Source: Leifsonia williamsii (GTDB lineage: Bacteria; Actinomycetota; Actinomycetes; Actinomycetales; Microbacteriaceae). Taken from it: DNA of 64,000 bases. The number at the start of each line of letters is the position of its first letter. Position 1 is the stretch's first letter. The notes below the pieces were generated by a model that saw only the letters and a program-made list of their open reading frames with translations, was not told the origin of the DNA and did not search any database. The position numbers and the translations under genes are program-made. Positions 42,019-50,792 of the stretch are shown piece after piece. The stretch is taken from positions 1,798,001-1,862,000 of the forward strand of contig NZ_JAROCF010000001.1 of the NCBI RefSeq assembly GCF_030433685.1, given 5' to 3'.

Positions 42019-43398
42019 GTGGGCGATCGGGAGGATTTCGGTCCGACGCTCGACGAAGCGCTCGTGCTCGCCGAGCGCTGGCTCGACGGCGTGCGCGAGG
42101 GCCGCATCCCTCCGCAGGTCGACGTGGAGGCGGTGAAGGACGAGCTCGGCCGTCGCCTGCCCCAGCGCGGCGCAGACGCGGTGGAGGTGCTGCGCCGCCT
42201 GGCCGATGCGGTCGAGCCCGGCCTCATGCGGATGCACTCGCCGCGCTTCCACGGCTGGGTCATCGGCGGAGCGGAACCGGTCGCGCTCGGGGCCGACTGG
42301 CTGGTCTCCGCCTGGGACCAGAACACGGCGCTGCGCGAGGTCACGCCGGGCGTCGTCGCCGCCGAGGAGCTGGCGGGCGAGTGGCTGATCGACCTGCTGG
42401 GCCTCCCGGCCGGTGCGGAGGTCGGCTTCGTGACGGGAGCGACCGTCGCCAACCTCGTCGGACTGGTCTGCGGACGCGACGAGGTGCTGCGCCGCTCCGG
42501 ATGGGACGCGCGCACCGACGGGCTGGCCGGCGGCCCCGCCGTCCGCCTCCTGGTCGGGCGCGAGCGCCACGGCTCGGTCGACAGCGCCGCCATCCTCGCC
42601 GGGCTCGGAGCCGGGCGGGTGGTGGAGGTGGACGACCAGGGCCGCATGCGGGTCGACGCCCTGCGCGAGGCGCTCGCCGAGGGGGAGGGGCCCGCCGTCG
42701 TGTGCCTGCAGGCGGGCAACATCCACTCGGGCGCCTTCGACCCGCTCGCCGAGGCCGCCGCCGTCGCGCACGAGGCCGGTGCGTGGGTGCACGTCGACGG
42801 CGCGTTCGGACTGTGGGCCGCCGCCTCCCCGCGGCTGCGGCACCTGGTGGAGGGCGTGGAGACCGCGGATTCGTGGGCGACCGACGCGCACAAGACCCTG
42901 AACGTGCCGTACGACTGCGGCATCGCCGCGGTCGGGCACCCGGAGACGCTGCACGCCTCATTGGCGCAGCATGCGGCGTACCTCCCCGGCTCCATCGACA
43001 TCGCCGACCCGGCCGACCGGGTACCGGAGCTCTCCCGCCGCGCCCGCGGCGTCCCGGTGTACGCGACGCTGGCCCAGCTGGGTCGCGCCGGCGTCTCCGA
43101 CCTGGTCGAGCAGCTCGCGGACGCCGCGTCCGCCATCGCCGACGGCGTGCGCGCACTGCCCGGCGCCGAGATCCTGAACGAGGTCGGCTACACGCAGGTC
43201 TGCGCGAGCTTCGGCGACGACGAGCGCACCCGTGCCGTGGGGGAGGCGCTGCGCTCCTCCGGCACCGCCCTCGCCTCGCCGTCGACCTGGCACGGCCGCG
43301 CCGTGCTGCGCTTCTCGGTCAGCAACTGGCTGACGGACGCGCACGAGGCCGCCCGCACGGTCGCCGCGGTGAAGGCGGCGGTCGCCGCCGTCGGCTGA
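42019..43398 (+). CDS. PLP-dependent decarboxylase (group II, aromatic/glutamate decarboxylase-like)
   Basis: 459 aa. PLP Lys in TDAHKTLNVPYDCG (about residue 291), His/Asp pocket WVHVDGAFGLWAA and the FVTGATVANLVGL phosphate-binding region match group II amino-acid decarboxylases. The N-terminal part holds MHSPRFHGWVIGG. The amino acid is not clear from motifs. GTG start fits the leaderless pattern. Converges on the gamma-glutamyltransferase with 38 bases between. Confidence 0.87.
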   Translation: MGDREDFGPTLDEALVLAERWLDGVREGRIPPQVDVEAVKDELGRRLPQRGADAVEVLRRLADAVEPGLMRMHSPRFHGWVIGGAEPVALGADWLVSAWDQNTALREVTPGVVAAEELAGEWLIDLLGLPAGAEVGFVTGATVANLVGLVCGRDEVLRRSGWDARTDGLAGGPAVRLLVGRERHGSVDSAAILAGLGAGRVVEVDDQGRMRVDALREALAEGEGPAVVCLQAGNIHSGAFDPLAEAAAVAHEAGAWVHVDGAFGLWAAASPRLRHLVEGVETADSWATDAHKTLNVPYDCGIAAVGHPETLHASLAQHAAYLPGSIDIADPADRVPELSRRARGVPVYATLAQLGRAGVSDLVEQLADAASAIADGVRALPGAEILNEVGYTQVCASFGDDERTRAVGEALRSSGTALASPSTWHGRAVLRFSVSNWLTDAHEAARTVAAVKAAVAAVG

Positions 43399-43436
43399 CG
43401 CCGCCGTTGCGCCGGAAACGGAGGCGACCCGCCCCG

Positions 43437-45242
43437 TCAGCGCCCGGCCGCGTACCCCTGCATCCCGCGCGGGTTCGCCGCCGCCTCCAGCAGCCCGGTC
43501 GCGGGGTCGCGGGTGACGGCCGACAGCCGGCCCAGCGTCCAGTCGCCGGCGCGGGTCACGCGGTGGCCGCGTGCCTCCAGGCCGGCGATGACGTCGTCAC
43601 CGAGGCGGTCCTCGACGACCGCGCCCGCCGGCTCCCACGTCCGCGGCCAGAACGACCCCGCGATCGCCGTGCTGTGCAGGGTGGGCGCGTCGATCGCCTG
43701 CTGCGGCGTGTAGCCGCCGACGATCGTGCGCAGCAGGTAGGGCAGCTGCCACTGGTCCTGCTGGTCGCCGCCCGGCGATCCGACCGCGGTGACGGGGAGG
43801 CCGTCGCGCAGCACCAGGGTCGGCGTGAGCGTCGTGCGGGGGCGCCGGCCGGGCGTGAGGGTGGAGGGGGAGCCCGCCTCCAGCCACGTCATCTGCAGCC
43901 GGGTGCCGAGGCAGAAGCCGAGCGACGGGATGGTCGGGGACGACTGCAGCCAGCCTCCCGACGGCGTCGCGGACACGATGTTGCCCCAGCGGTCGACGAC
44001 GTCGAGGTGGCAGGTGTCGCCGCGGGTCTCACCGGTGCGGGAGACGGTCGGCTCGCCGACGCCCGCGGTCGCGGCGCCCGTCGGCGGCGTGTACTCGACG
44101 CGCAACGGCGGGAGGAACGGCTCCACACCCTCCACACGGCCGGGGCGGCACTCCGCCGACGCCTCTTCGCCGATCAGGGCGCGGCGCTCGGCGGCGTACT
44201 CGGGCGAGAGGAGGCGCTCGAGCGGCACCTCGGCGTCGCCGTAGTAGGCGTCGCGGTCGGCGTAGGCGAGCTTCTGCGCCTCCAGGAGGGTGTGCGCGCC
44301 GAGCTCGGTGGCCGGGTCGAGCCGGTCGTCGTCGAAGCCGTCGAGAATGGCGAGCGTCTGCAGGAGCGCAGGCCCCTGCCCCCACGGCCCGGACTTCGCG
44401 ATCGTGTGCCCGCGGAACTCCAGCGTCACCGCGGGCTCGTACGAGGCGCGGAAGGCGGCGAAGTCGCTCTCGGCGATCACGCCGGCGTGGTCGGTGCCGG
44501 GGGAGTGGCGGTGCGGGGTGCGCGCGAACGCGGCGGCCTCCCGAGCCACGAGGCCGGTGGCCCACTCCGTGCGCGCCGCTTCGATCCGCTCCTCGCGGGT
44601 GGCGGATGCGCCGAGCCCGTCTCCGGCGGCGACGAGCCGGTCGAGAACCGCCGCGTATGGCTCGTTGCGGATGATCTCCCCGGGCTCGGGAACGCGGCCT
44701 CCCGGCATCCAGCGCTCGGCCGACGTCGGCCAGTGCTGCTCGAACAGGTCGGAGACGGCGCGGATCGTCGCGGTCACCCGCTCCAGCACCGGATGCCCGT
44801 CCCGCGCGTAGCCGATGGCGAAGGCGAGCACGTCTGCCAGCTCCCACGTGCCGTGGTCCTTCAGCAGCAGCAGCCAGGCGTCGACGGCGCCCGGCACCGC
44901 GGCCGCCAGAGCGCCGGAGCCCGGCACCAGCTCCAACCCCTCCGCCCGGTAGTGCTCGGGCGTCGCCGCGGCCGGCGCCGGGCCCTGGCCGATGAGCACG
45001 ACCGGCTCCGGGGCGTCGCCGCGGGCGAACAGCGCGACGAGGTCGCCGCCCGGGCCGTTGAGGTGCGGCTCCACCACGTGCAGCACGAACGCCGTGGCGA
45101 CGGCGGCGTCGAAGGCGGTGCCTCCGCGCTCCAGCACGGCCTGGCCGCTCGCGGTGGCGAGCCAGTGGGTGGAGGCGGTCATCCCGAACGTCCCCTGCAG
45201 CGTCGGGCGCGTGGTGAAGGCGGGTGGAGGGGTGAAGGTCAT
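43437..45242 (-). CDS. ggt: Gamma-glutamyltransferase-like Ntn hydrolase
   Basis: 601 aa. Self-cleaving Ntn enzyme: nucleophile Thr about residue 409 in RGDTCHLDVVD, followed by WGNIVSATPS and a C-terminal HSTAIAGSFWP region. N-terminus has STHWLATASGQAVLERGGTAFDAA. No signal peptide is seen, so it may be cytoplasmic, unlike secreted glutathione GGTs. Physiological substrate may be a gamma-glutamyl amide other than glutathione, since actinobacteria use mycothiol. Confidence 0.85.
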   Translation of the reverse strand: MTFTPPPAFTTRPTLQGTFGMTASTHWLATASGQAVLERGGTAFDAAVATAFVLHVVEPHLNGPGGDLVALFARGDAPEPVVLIGQGPAPAAATPEHYRAEGLELVPGSGALAAAVPGAVDAWLLLLKDHGTWELADVLAFAIGYARDGHPVLERVTATIRAVSDLFEQHWPTSAERWMPGGRVPEPGEIIRNEPYAAVLDRLVAAGDGLGASATREERIEAARTEWATGLVAREAAAFARTPHRHSPGTDHAGVIAESDFAAFRASYEPAVTLEFRGHTIAKSGPWGQGPALLQTLAILDGFDDDRLDPATELGAHTLLEAQKLAYADRDAYYGDAEVPLERLLSPEYAAERRALIGEEASAECRPGRVEGVEPFLPPLRVEYTPPTGAATAGVGEPTVSRTGETRGDTCHLDVVDRWGNIVSATPSGGWLQSSPTIPSLGFCLGTRLQMTWLEAGSPSTLTPGRRPRTTLTPTLVLRDGLPVTAVGSPGGDQQDQWQLPYLLRTIVGGYTPQQAIDAPTLHSTAIAGSFWPRTWEPAGAVVEDRLGDDVIAGLEARGHRVTRAGDWTLGRLSAVTRDPATGLLEAAANPRGMQGYAAGR

Positions 45243-45281
45243 GCCTCCATCCTGCCCCCGGCCCGCCGGTCCTCCCCGGGC

Positions 45282-45287
45282 TAGGGT
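45282..45287 (+). promoter_or_regulatory. -10 box for the DUF1275 gene
   Basis: TAGGGT, 8 bases before GTG 45296. Confidence 0.4.
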
Positions 45288-45295
45288 GGGGGACC

Positions 45296-46018
45296 GTGTT
45301 CTCCCACCGCATGGCCCGTGTCGACCGCGACCGGCTGCACCTGGCCCTGATGCTCGCCCTGACCTTCTCGACCGGTGTCGTCGACGCCGTCGGCTACCTC
45401 GGCCTCGACCGCGTGTTCACCGGCAACATGACCGGCAACGTCGTGCTGCTCGGCATGGCGCTGACCGGAACGACGAACCTGCCGATCGTCCGGCCGCTGC
45501 TCGCGCTGTTCCTCTTCCTCGCCGGAGCGGTCGTCTCCGGCCGGGTGGTGCGCCGGGGGCCCGAGGGATGGTCGGGAGCCGTCTCGTGGATGCTGTGGGT
45601 CATCGCCGCCCTGCTCACCGCGATCGCGGCCGTGCTCGCCTTCCTGCTCCCGCTCGACACCGAGCTGGTCGGCACGATCGCCACCTCGGCGCTCGGCTTC
45701 GCCATGGGGATGCAGGCGGCACTCGCGCGGCGGGTGAAGGTGGCCGACGTGACGACCGTGGTGGTCACCTCCACGCTCACCGGCCTCGCCGCCGACAGCA
45801 GGCTCGCCGGAGGGAACGGCGCCTTCTGGCTGCGGCGCCTGCTCGCTGTCGTCCTGATCATGGCGGGCGCGGCGGCCGGAGCCCTCGCCCTGCTGGTGCA
45901 CGTCTCGCTCGGCGTGCTGGTGTCGGCCGTCATCTCGATCGTCGTCGCGATCCTCGGCCACAGCGGCCACACCGGGCGGCGTCGCGCCGCGGCGGAGGCG
46001 GAGCCCGCGACTGCCTGA
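45296..46018 (+). CDS. DUF1275 (YoaK-like) membrane protein
   Basis: 240 aa, about six membrane segments. Opens LTFSTGVVDAVGYLGLDRVFTGNMTGNVVLLG, the family-typical N-terminus with FTGNMTGN; later GFAMGMQAALARRVKVADVTTVVVTSTLTG. Function of the family is unknown. GTG 45296 is first in frame; ATG 45311 would drop five residues. Its stop is inside a 16-bp triple repeat. Confidence 0.85.
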   Translation: MFSHRMARVDRDRLHLALMLALTFSTGVVDAVGYLGLDRVFTGNMTGNVVLLGMALTGTTNLPIVRPLLALFLFLAGAVVSGRVVRRGPEGWSGAVSWMLWVIAALLTAIAAVLAFLLPLDTELVGTIATSALGFAMGMQAALARRVKVADVTTVVVTSTLTGLAADSRLAGGNGAFWLRRLLAVVLIMAGAAAGALALLVHVSLGVLVSAVISIVVAILGHSGHTGRRRAAAEAEPATA

Positions 46019-46061
46019 CCCGGCGACCGCCTGACCCGGCGTGCGCCTGACCCGGCGTGCG
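46014..46061. repeat. Three tandem copies of a 16-bp unit
   Basis: CCTGACCCGGCGACCG (46014-46029) and two identical CCTGACCCGGCGTGCG (46030-46045, 46046-46061). The DUF1275 stop codon (46016-46018) is in the first copy, and each later copy repeats a TGA in the same frame offset. The MmcQ stop on the other strand follows immediately at 46063. Confidence 0.85.
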
Positions 46062-46062
46062 C

Positions 46063-46395
46063 TCAGTCGAGCAGCCGGCGCAGCGCGGCCGGCGCCCGGT
46101 TGCGATACGCGTCGGTGACCAGCTCGCGCATCAGCGCGGGCTCGATGGCGGCGAAATCGACGCGCGCGGCGTTGAGCCGCCCGGCGTACCAGCTCTCCGA
46201 GCAGTGCTCCGGCCATGCGGCCGCCGCCTCCCGGATCCCCGCCTCTCCCAGCATCAGGTTGACCGTGCGGGAGCCGGCGTCGAGCATCGTCGCGAACCGG
46301 GCGCCGCGCACCCGGAACGCGGGCAGGCCGCCGTGGTCGTACTCCTCGGCCTCCGGGAGGCCGAGGGCGAGAGCGCGGACGGCGGCGGCGTCCAT
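46063..46395 (-). CDS. MmcQ/YjbR family protein
   Basis: 110 aa. Family pattern LALGLPEAEEYDHGGLPAFRVRGARFATM at the start and SESWYAGRLNAARVDFA later. These proteins have a CyaY-like DNA-binding-type fold, but the function is not settled. ATG 46395 lies 6 bases after the DUF1844 stop on the same strand, so they are likely cotranscribed. Confidence 0.83.
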   Translation of the reverse strand: MDAAAVRALALGLPEAEEYDHGGLPAFRVRGARFATMLDAGSRTVNLMLGEAGIREAAAAWPEHCSESWYAGRLNAARVDFAAIEPALMRELVTDAYRNRAPAALRRLLD

Positions 46396-46401
46396 CGGCG
46401 G

Positions 46402-46788
46402 CTAGCTGACCGGCCCGGTGTACTTCTCGCCGGGGCCCTTGCCGATCTCGTCGGGGATGGGGGAGGCCTCGCGGAAGGCGAGCTGCAGCGACCGCAGGCC
46501 GTCGCGCAGGCTGCGCGCGTGCTGATCGCCGAGATGCTGGGCGCTCGCGGTGACGAGCCCGGCGAGGGCGTCGATCAGCTTGCGCGCCTCGTCGAGGTCG
46601 GTCTGGTCGTCGGGGTCGTCGGCGAGGCCGGTCTTGACCGCCGCCGCGCTCATGAGGTGAACCGCCGTCGTCGTGATGACCTCGACCGCGGGCACCTCCG
46701 CGATGTCGCGGGTGGCGTCGGCGATCGCCGCCTCCTCGTCGTGGCCGTGCTGGTCGCCCTGGTCGGCGAAGGCGAAGGTGTCGCTCAC
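46402..46788 (-). CDS. DUF1844 family protein
   Basis: 128 aa. Acidic N-terminus, then VEVITTTAVHLMSAAAVKTGLADD and TDLDEARKLIDALAGLVTAS, the DUF1844 core, and a conserved helix LRDGLRSLQLAFREAS. Function unknown. The gene is divergent from infC as in most actinobacteria, and its start is 13 bases from the infC -10 box. Confidence 0.85.
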   Translation of the reverse strand: MSDTFAFADQGDQHGHDEEAAIADATRDIAEVPAVEVITTTAVHLMSAAAVKTGLADDPDDQTDLDEARKLIDALAGLVTASAQHLGDQHARSLRDGLRSLQLAFREASPIPDEIGKGPGEKYTGPVS

Positions 46789-46801
46789 TGCATTCCTCTG
46801 C

Positions 46802-46807
46802 TAGAAT
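46802..46807 (+). promoter_or_regulatory. -10 box for the infC-rpmI-rplT operon
   Basis: TAGAAT, giving a long leader of about 240 bases before infC. The -35 region is poor. No ribosome site for a leader ORF is clear. Confidence 0.55.
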
Positions 46808-46812
46808 CGTTC

Positions 46813-47056
46813 GGGCTCCGGGGCTTCTGCCTCGGTACGAAAGTGGAGAATCCTCCCACCCGCGTTGACCGCTTCATCAAGGTTACCGGGTCGTTGCACT
46901 CCGCCGCCGCTCTCCGGAGCGGGGGTAGTCAGGGTGCTGTACCAGGCCTGCGAATGAATCGCAGGGCTGCGCTGGTGCGTGGATTCTCTCCTTCCGCTCG
47001 GCGGTCACCGACCGCCAGAGGCACATCGAAGCATCGCTCGATCAGAGGAGAAAGAC
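46813..47056 (+). ncRNA. Long 5' leader of infC operon (ribosomal-protein-type leader, structure partial)
   Basis: About 240 bases without a gene. A hairpin CCTGCGA (46947-46953) / TCGCAGG (46959-46965) with loop ATGAA, and a CTCCGGAG palindrome near 46914-46921, are visible. infC-rpmI-rplT leaders in many bacteria bind L20 or IF3 to control the operon; whether this leader does so cannot be judged here. I do not recognise a defined family. Confidence 0.4.
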
Positions 47057-47712
<656 letters not shown>

Positions 47713-47713
<1 letters not shown>

Positions 47714-47907
47714 TGCCCAAGCAGAAGACCCACTCCGGCGCCAAGAAGCGCTTCAAGATCACCGGCAGCGGCAAGGTCATGAAGCAGCAGGCCGGCATGC
47801 GCCACAACCTCGAGGTCAAGGGGAGCGACCGCAAGCGCCGCCTCAACTCCGACCAGGTCGTGCCCGAGGTGGACGCCAAGGTCGTCCGCCGGATGCTCGG
47901 CAAGTAG
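47713..47907 (+). CDS. rpmI: 50S ribosomal protein L35
   Basis: 64-aa basic protein; [21 protein letters not shown] is the L35 signature start. Full length. Its ATG shares a base with the infC stop, so it is translationally coupled, as usual for infC-rpmI-rplT. It belongs to the large-subunit assembly. Confidence 0.95.
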
Positions 47908-47937
47908 TAGACCCGAAGACGTAAGGAAGAACGACTA

Positions 47938-48330
47938 ATGGCAAGAGTGAAGAGGGCTGTCAACGCCCACAAGAAGCGTCGGGTCATCCTCGAGCGCGCC
48001 GAGGGCTACCGCGGCCAGCGTTCGCGCCTCTACCGCAAGGCGAAGGAGCAGGTCACCCACTCGCTCGTCTACGCGTACCGCGACCGCCGCCAGAAGAAGG
48101 GCGACTTCCGCCGCCTCTGGATCCAGCGGATCAACGCCGCGAGCCGCCAGAACGGCCTCACCTACAACCGCTTCATCCAGGGCCTCGGCCTCGCGGGTGT
48201 CGAGGTGGACCGTCGCATCCTCGCCGACCTGGCCGTGAACGAGCCCGCCACCTTCGCGGCCCTCGTCGAGACCGCCAAGGCGGCCCTCCCGGCCGACACC
48301 TCGGCCCCGAAGGCCGACGCCGCCGCGTAA
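47938..48330 (+). CDS. rplT: 50S ribosomal protein L20
   Basis: 130 aa. [20 protein letters not shown] is the L20 start, with the helical core [24 protein letters not shown] and a short acidic/Ala tail. Needed for 50S assembly; in some bacteria it binds the operon leader for feedback. A ribosome site AAGGAAG lies before the ATG, 30 bases after rpmI. A perfect terminator follows. Confidence 0.95.
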   Translation: MARVKRAVNAHKKRRVILERAEGYRGQRSRLYRKAKEQVTHSLVYAYRDRRQKKGDFRRLWIQRINAASRQNGLTYNRFIQGLGLAGVEVDRRILADLAVNEPATFAALVETAKAALPADTSAPKADAAA

Positions 48331-48344
48331 GTCTCTGCAGCGCA

Positions 48345-48380
48345 GAACGGCCCGGACGACATCAGTCGTCCGGGCCGTTC
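48345..48380. terminator. Terminator after rplT (convergent, bidirectional)
   Basis: GAACGGCCCGGACGAC (48345-48360) and its exact inverted copy (48365-48380) form a 16-bp stem around ATCA. It serves rplT on the plus strand and possibly the repeat protein on the minus strand, whose stop is 12 bases beyond. Confidence 0.8.
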
Positions 48381-48392
48381 GTCGTTCCCAGG

Positions 48393-48812
48393 TCAGTCGT
48401 CGGCGCCGTGGCCGCCGGAGCCGTGGTCGTCGCCCGCGTCGTGGCCGGCAGGGTCGTCGGCGCCGTGGCCGCCGGACCCGTGGTCGTCGCCCACGTCGTG
48501 GGTGGCGGGGTCGTCGGCGCCGTGGTCGTCGCCCACGTCGTGGGTGGCGGGGTCGTCGGCGCCGTTGCCGCCGGACCCGCTGTCGTCCACGGCCGGCACG
48601 GGCGCGGGCGCGGGGATGCTGTCCGGCGTGGCCCGGGGTGATGGCGTCGTGGAGGCGGGCGCCTGCGTCGGCGCCACCACCCGGTCCTCCACCTGCGGCG
48701 GGTCGTCGCTGCCGCCTCCGCCTCCCGTCGCCGCCACCGCGCCCGCCGTGCCGACACCCAGCGCGAGCACCGCTGCTCCCGCCATCAGTGTGATCCTGAG
48801 TCGTCTCTGCAT
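48393..48812 (-). CDS. Secreted Asp/His-rich tandem-repeat protein
   Basis: 139 aa. Signal peptide (RRLRITLMAGAAVLALGVGT then AGAVAATG), a Pro/Thr linker, then a C-terminal tandem repeat of GADDPATHDVGDDH units interspersed with GSGGH (about residues 82-139). Four repeats are visible at DNA level with 42- and 57-base steps. Dense Asp and His suggest metal binding outside the cell, but I do not recognise a family. Ribosome site GGAGGCGGA before the ATG. Confidence 0.75.
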   Translation of the reverse strand: MQRRLRITLMAGAAVLALGVGTAGAVAATGGGGGSDDPPQVEDRVVAPTQAPASTTPSPRATPDSIPAPAPVPAVDDSGSGGNGADDPATHDVGDDHGADDPATHDVGDDHGSGGHGADDPAGHDAGDDHGSGGHGADD

Positions 48813-48891
48813 CGTTCCGCCTCCTTCGCGTTATGGATGACACGAGGTGGAGGCGCGAACGGATCAATCGCGGACGAACCTCGCGGCCCAC

Positions 48892-48897
48892 TACTCT
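48892..48897 (+). promoter_or_regulatory. -10 box for the rRNA methyltransferase gene (leaderless)
   Basis: TACTCT ends 6 bases before ATG 48904. Confidence 0.5.
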
Positions 48898-48903
48898 GGT
48901 CGC

Positions 48904-49704
48904 ATGCTCGACAACCCGCGCTCGCCGCGCGTCCGCGCTGTCGCCAAGCTCGCCAAGCGGCCCGCCCGCTCCGAGACCGGGCTGTTCCTCCTGGAGGGTC
49001 CGCAGGCCGTCGCCGAGGCCCTCCAGTTCCGCCCCGAGCTCGTCGTCGAGCTGTACGCGACGCCGACGGCTCTCGAGCGCTACACCGACATCGCGCAGAC
49101 CGCCGTGGAGGCCGGGGTCGACGTCGAGTTCGTCACCGAGCACGTGCTCGACGCGATGGCCGACACGGTCACCCCGCAGGGCTTCGTCTCGGTCTGCCGC
49201 CAGTTCCCGACCTCGGTGAAGGACATCTTCGCCTCCGGTCCGAAGCTCGTCGCCGTGCTGGAGGAGGTGCGCGACCCCGGCAACGCCGGCACGATCATCC
49301 GCGCCGCCGACTCCGCGGGCGCCGACGCCGTCGTGCTCACCGGCCGCACGGTCGACCTCTACAACCCGAAGGTGGTCCGCTCCACCACCGGCTCGCTGTT
49401 CCACGTGCCGGTCGCCGTCGGCGCCGACCTCGCCGACGTCGTGGGCCGCGCCCACTCCGCAGGGCTGCAGGTGCTCGCCGCCGACATCAAGGGTGAGGAC
49501 CTGCTGGACGCCCGCCGGGAGGGGACGCTCGCGCAGCCCACGGCGTGGGTGTTCGGCAACGAGGCGCACGGCCTCGCCGACGAGCTGCTGGAGCTCGTCG
49601 ACCGCGTCGTCACCGTCCCGATCTACGGCCAGGCGGAGTCGATGAACCTCGCGACCGCCGCCAGCGTCTGCCTCTACGAGTCCGCCTTCGCCCACCGAGC
49701 CTGA
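48904..49704 (+). CDS. TrmH/SpoU family RNA 2'-O-methyltransferase
   Basis: 266 aa. N-terminal RNA-binding part with RSETGLFLLEGPQAVAEAL, then the SPOUT knot: motif 1 EVRDPGNAGTIIRAAD (about residue 120), motif 2 FGNEAHGL and motif 3 MNLATAASVCLYES near the end. It methylates a ribose in rRNA or tRNA; the site is not known. ATG 48904 is preferred over 48847 on promoter and family grounds. Immediately upstream of pheST, a common actinobacterial order. Confidence 0.9.
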   Translation: MLDNPRSPRVRAVAKLAKRPARSETGLFLLEGPQAVAEALQFRPELVVELYATPTALERYTDIAQTAVEAGVDVEFVTEHVLDAMADTVTPQGFVSVCRQFPTSVKDIFASGPKLVAVLEEVRDPGNAGTIIRAADSAGADAVVLTGRTVDLYNPKVVRSTTGSLFHVPVAVGADLADVVGRAHSAGLQVLAADIKGEDLLDARREGTLAQPTAWVFGNEAHGLADELLELVDRVVTVPIYGQAESMNLATAASVCLYESAFAHRA

Positions 49705-49737
49705 CGGTCGCCGGGGGCCGGGCGCGGCTGCGCCGAC

Positions 49738-49743
49738 TAGACT
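49738..49743 (+). promoter_or_regulatory. -10 box for pheST
   Basis: TAGACT, 8 bases before GTG 49752. Confidence 0.45.
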
Positions 49744-49751
49744 TGTGAACC

Positions 49752-50792
49752 GTGTCCGAACCCACTGAGATCACCGAGAGCGCGGTCGAGGCGGCCGTCG
49801 CCGCGGCCCTGGCCGCGATCGACGCCGCGGAGGATTCGGCGGCGCTGAAGGCCGTCCGCCACGACCACACCGCCGAGGGCTCGCCGCTCGCCCGGCTGAA
49901 CGCCTCCATCCGCTCCGTCCCGAACGACCAGAAGGCCGCCGCAGGCAAGCTCGTGGGCGGCGCCCGCGGCCGCGTCGCCCAGGCGTTCGCGGCGAAGGAG
50001 GCGGCGATCGCCGTCGCCGAGGAGGCCGCCCAGCTCACCGCCGAGACGGTCGACGTGACCGCGCTGCCGAGCCGCTGGACCCCCGGCGCCCGCCACCCGC
50101 TCAGCCTCCTGCAGGAGCGCATCGCCGACGTCTTCGTCGGCATGGGCTGGGAGGTCGCGGAGGGCCCCGAGCTCGAGAGCGAGTGGTACAACTTCGACGC
50201 CCTCAACTTCGACGCCGACCACCCGGCGCGCGCGATGCAGGACACCTTCTTCGTCGAGCCCACCGACTCGCACCTCGTGCTGCGCACGCACACCTCGCCC
50301 GTGCAGCTGCGCGCGCTGCTCGGCAACGAGCTGCCGGTGTACCGCATCGCCCCTGGCCGCGTCTTCCGCACCGACGAGTTCGATGCGACGCACCTCCCCG
50401 TCTTCACCCAGACCGAGGGCATCGCCGTCGACAAGGGCCTGACCATGGCGCACCTGCGCGGCACGCTCGACCACTTCGTGAAGGCGTTGTTCGGCGACGA
50501 GGCGAAGGTGCGTCTGCGCCCGAACTACTTCCCGTTCACCGAGCCGAGCGCCGAGCTCGACCTCTGGCACCCGACCTTCAAGGGCGGCGCGCGCTGGATC
50601 GAGTGGGGCGGCTGCGGCATGGTCAACCCCAACGTCCTGCGCTCCGCCGGCATCGACCCCGACGTCTACTCGGGCTTCGCGTTCGGCATGGGCGTGGAGC
50701 GGGCGCTGATGTTCCGCAACGACGTCAAAGACATGCGCGACATGGCCGAGGGCGATGTCCGCTTCTCCCAGCAGTTCGGAATGGTGGTCTGA
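49752..50792 (+). CDS. pheS: Phenylalanine-tRNA ligase alpha subunit
   Basis: 346 aa. N-terminal coiled-coil arm, then class II core with motif 2 [35 protein letters not shown] and the motif 3 [14 protein letters not shown]. Charges tRNA-Phe with phenylalanine as an alpha2-beta2 enzyme. GTG start. Its stop and the pheT start share a base (TGATG). Confidence 0.95.
   Translation: MSEPTEITESAVEAAVAAALAAIDAAEDSAALKAVRHDHTAEGSPLARLNASIRSVPNDQKAAAGKLVGGARGRVAQAFAAKEAAIAVAEEAAQLTAETVDVTALPSRWTPGARHPLSLLQERIADVFVGMGWEVAEGPELESEWYNFDALNFDADHPARAMQDTFFVEPTDSHLVLRTHTSPVQLRALLGNELPVYRIAPGRVFRTDEFDATHLPVFTQTEGIAVDKGLTMAHLRGTLDHFVKALFGDEAKVRLRPNYFPFTEPSAELDLWHPTFKGGARWIEWGGCGMVNPNVLRSAGIDPDVYSGFAFGMGVERALMFRNDVKDMRDMAEGDVRFSQQFGMVV

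Noticed and set aside
4845..46061. Tandem 16-bp repeats as remnants of a CRISPR array
   Set aside because: Units are adjacent without spacers, imperfect, and no cas genes are nearby.
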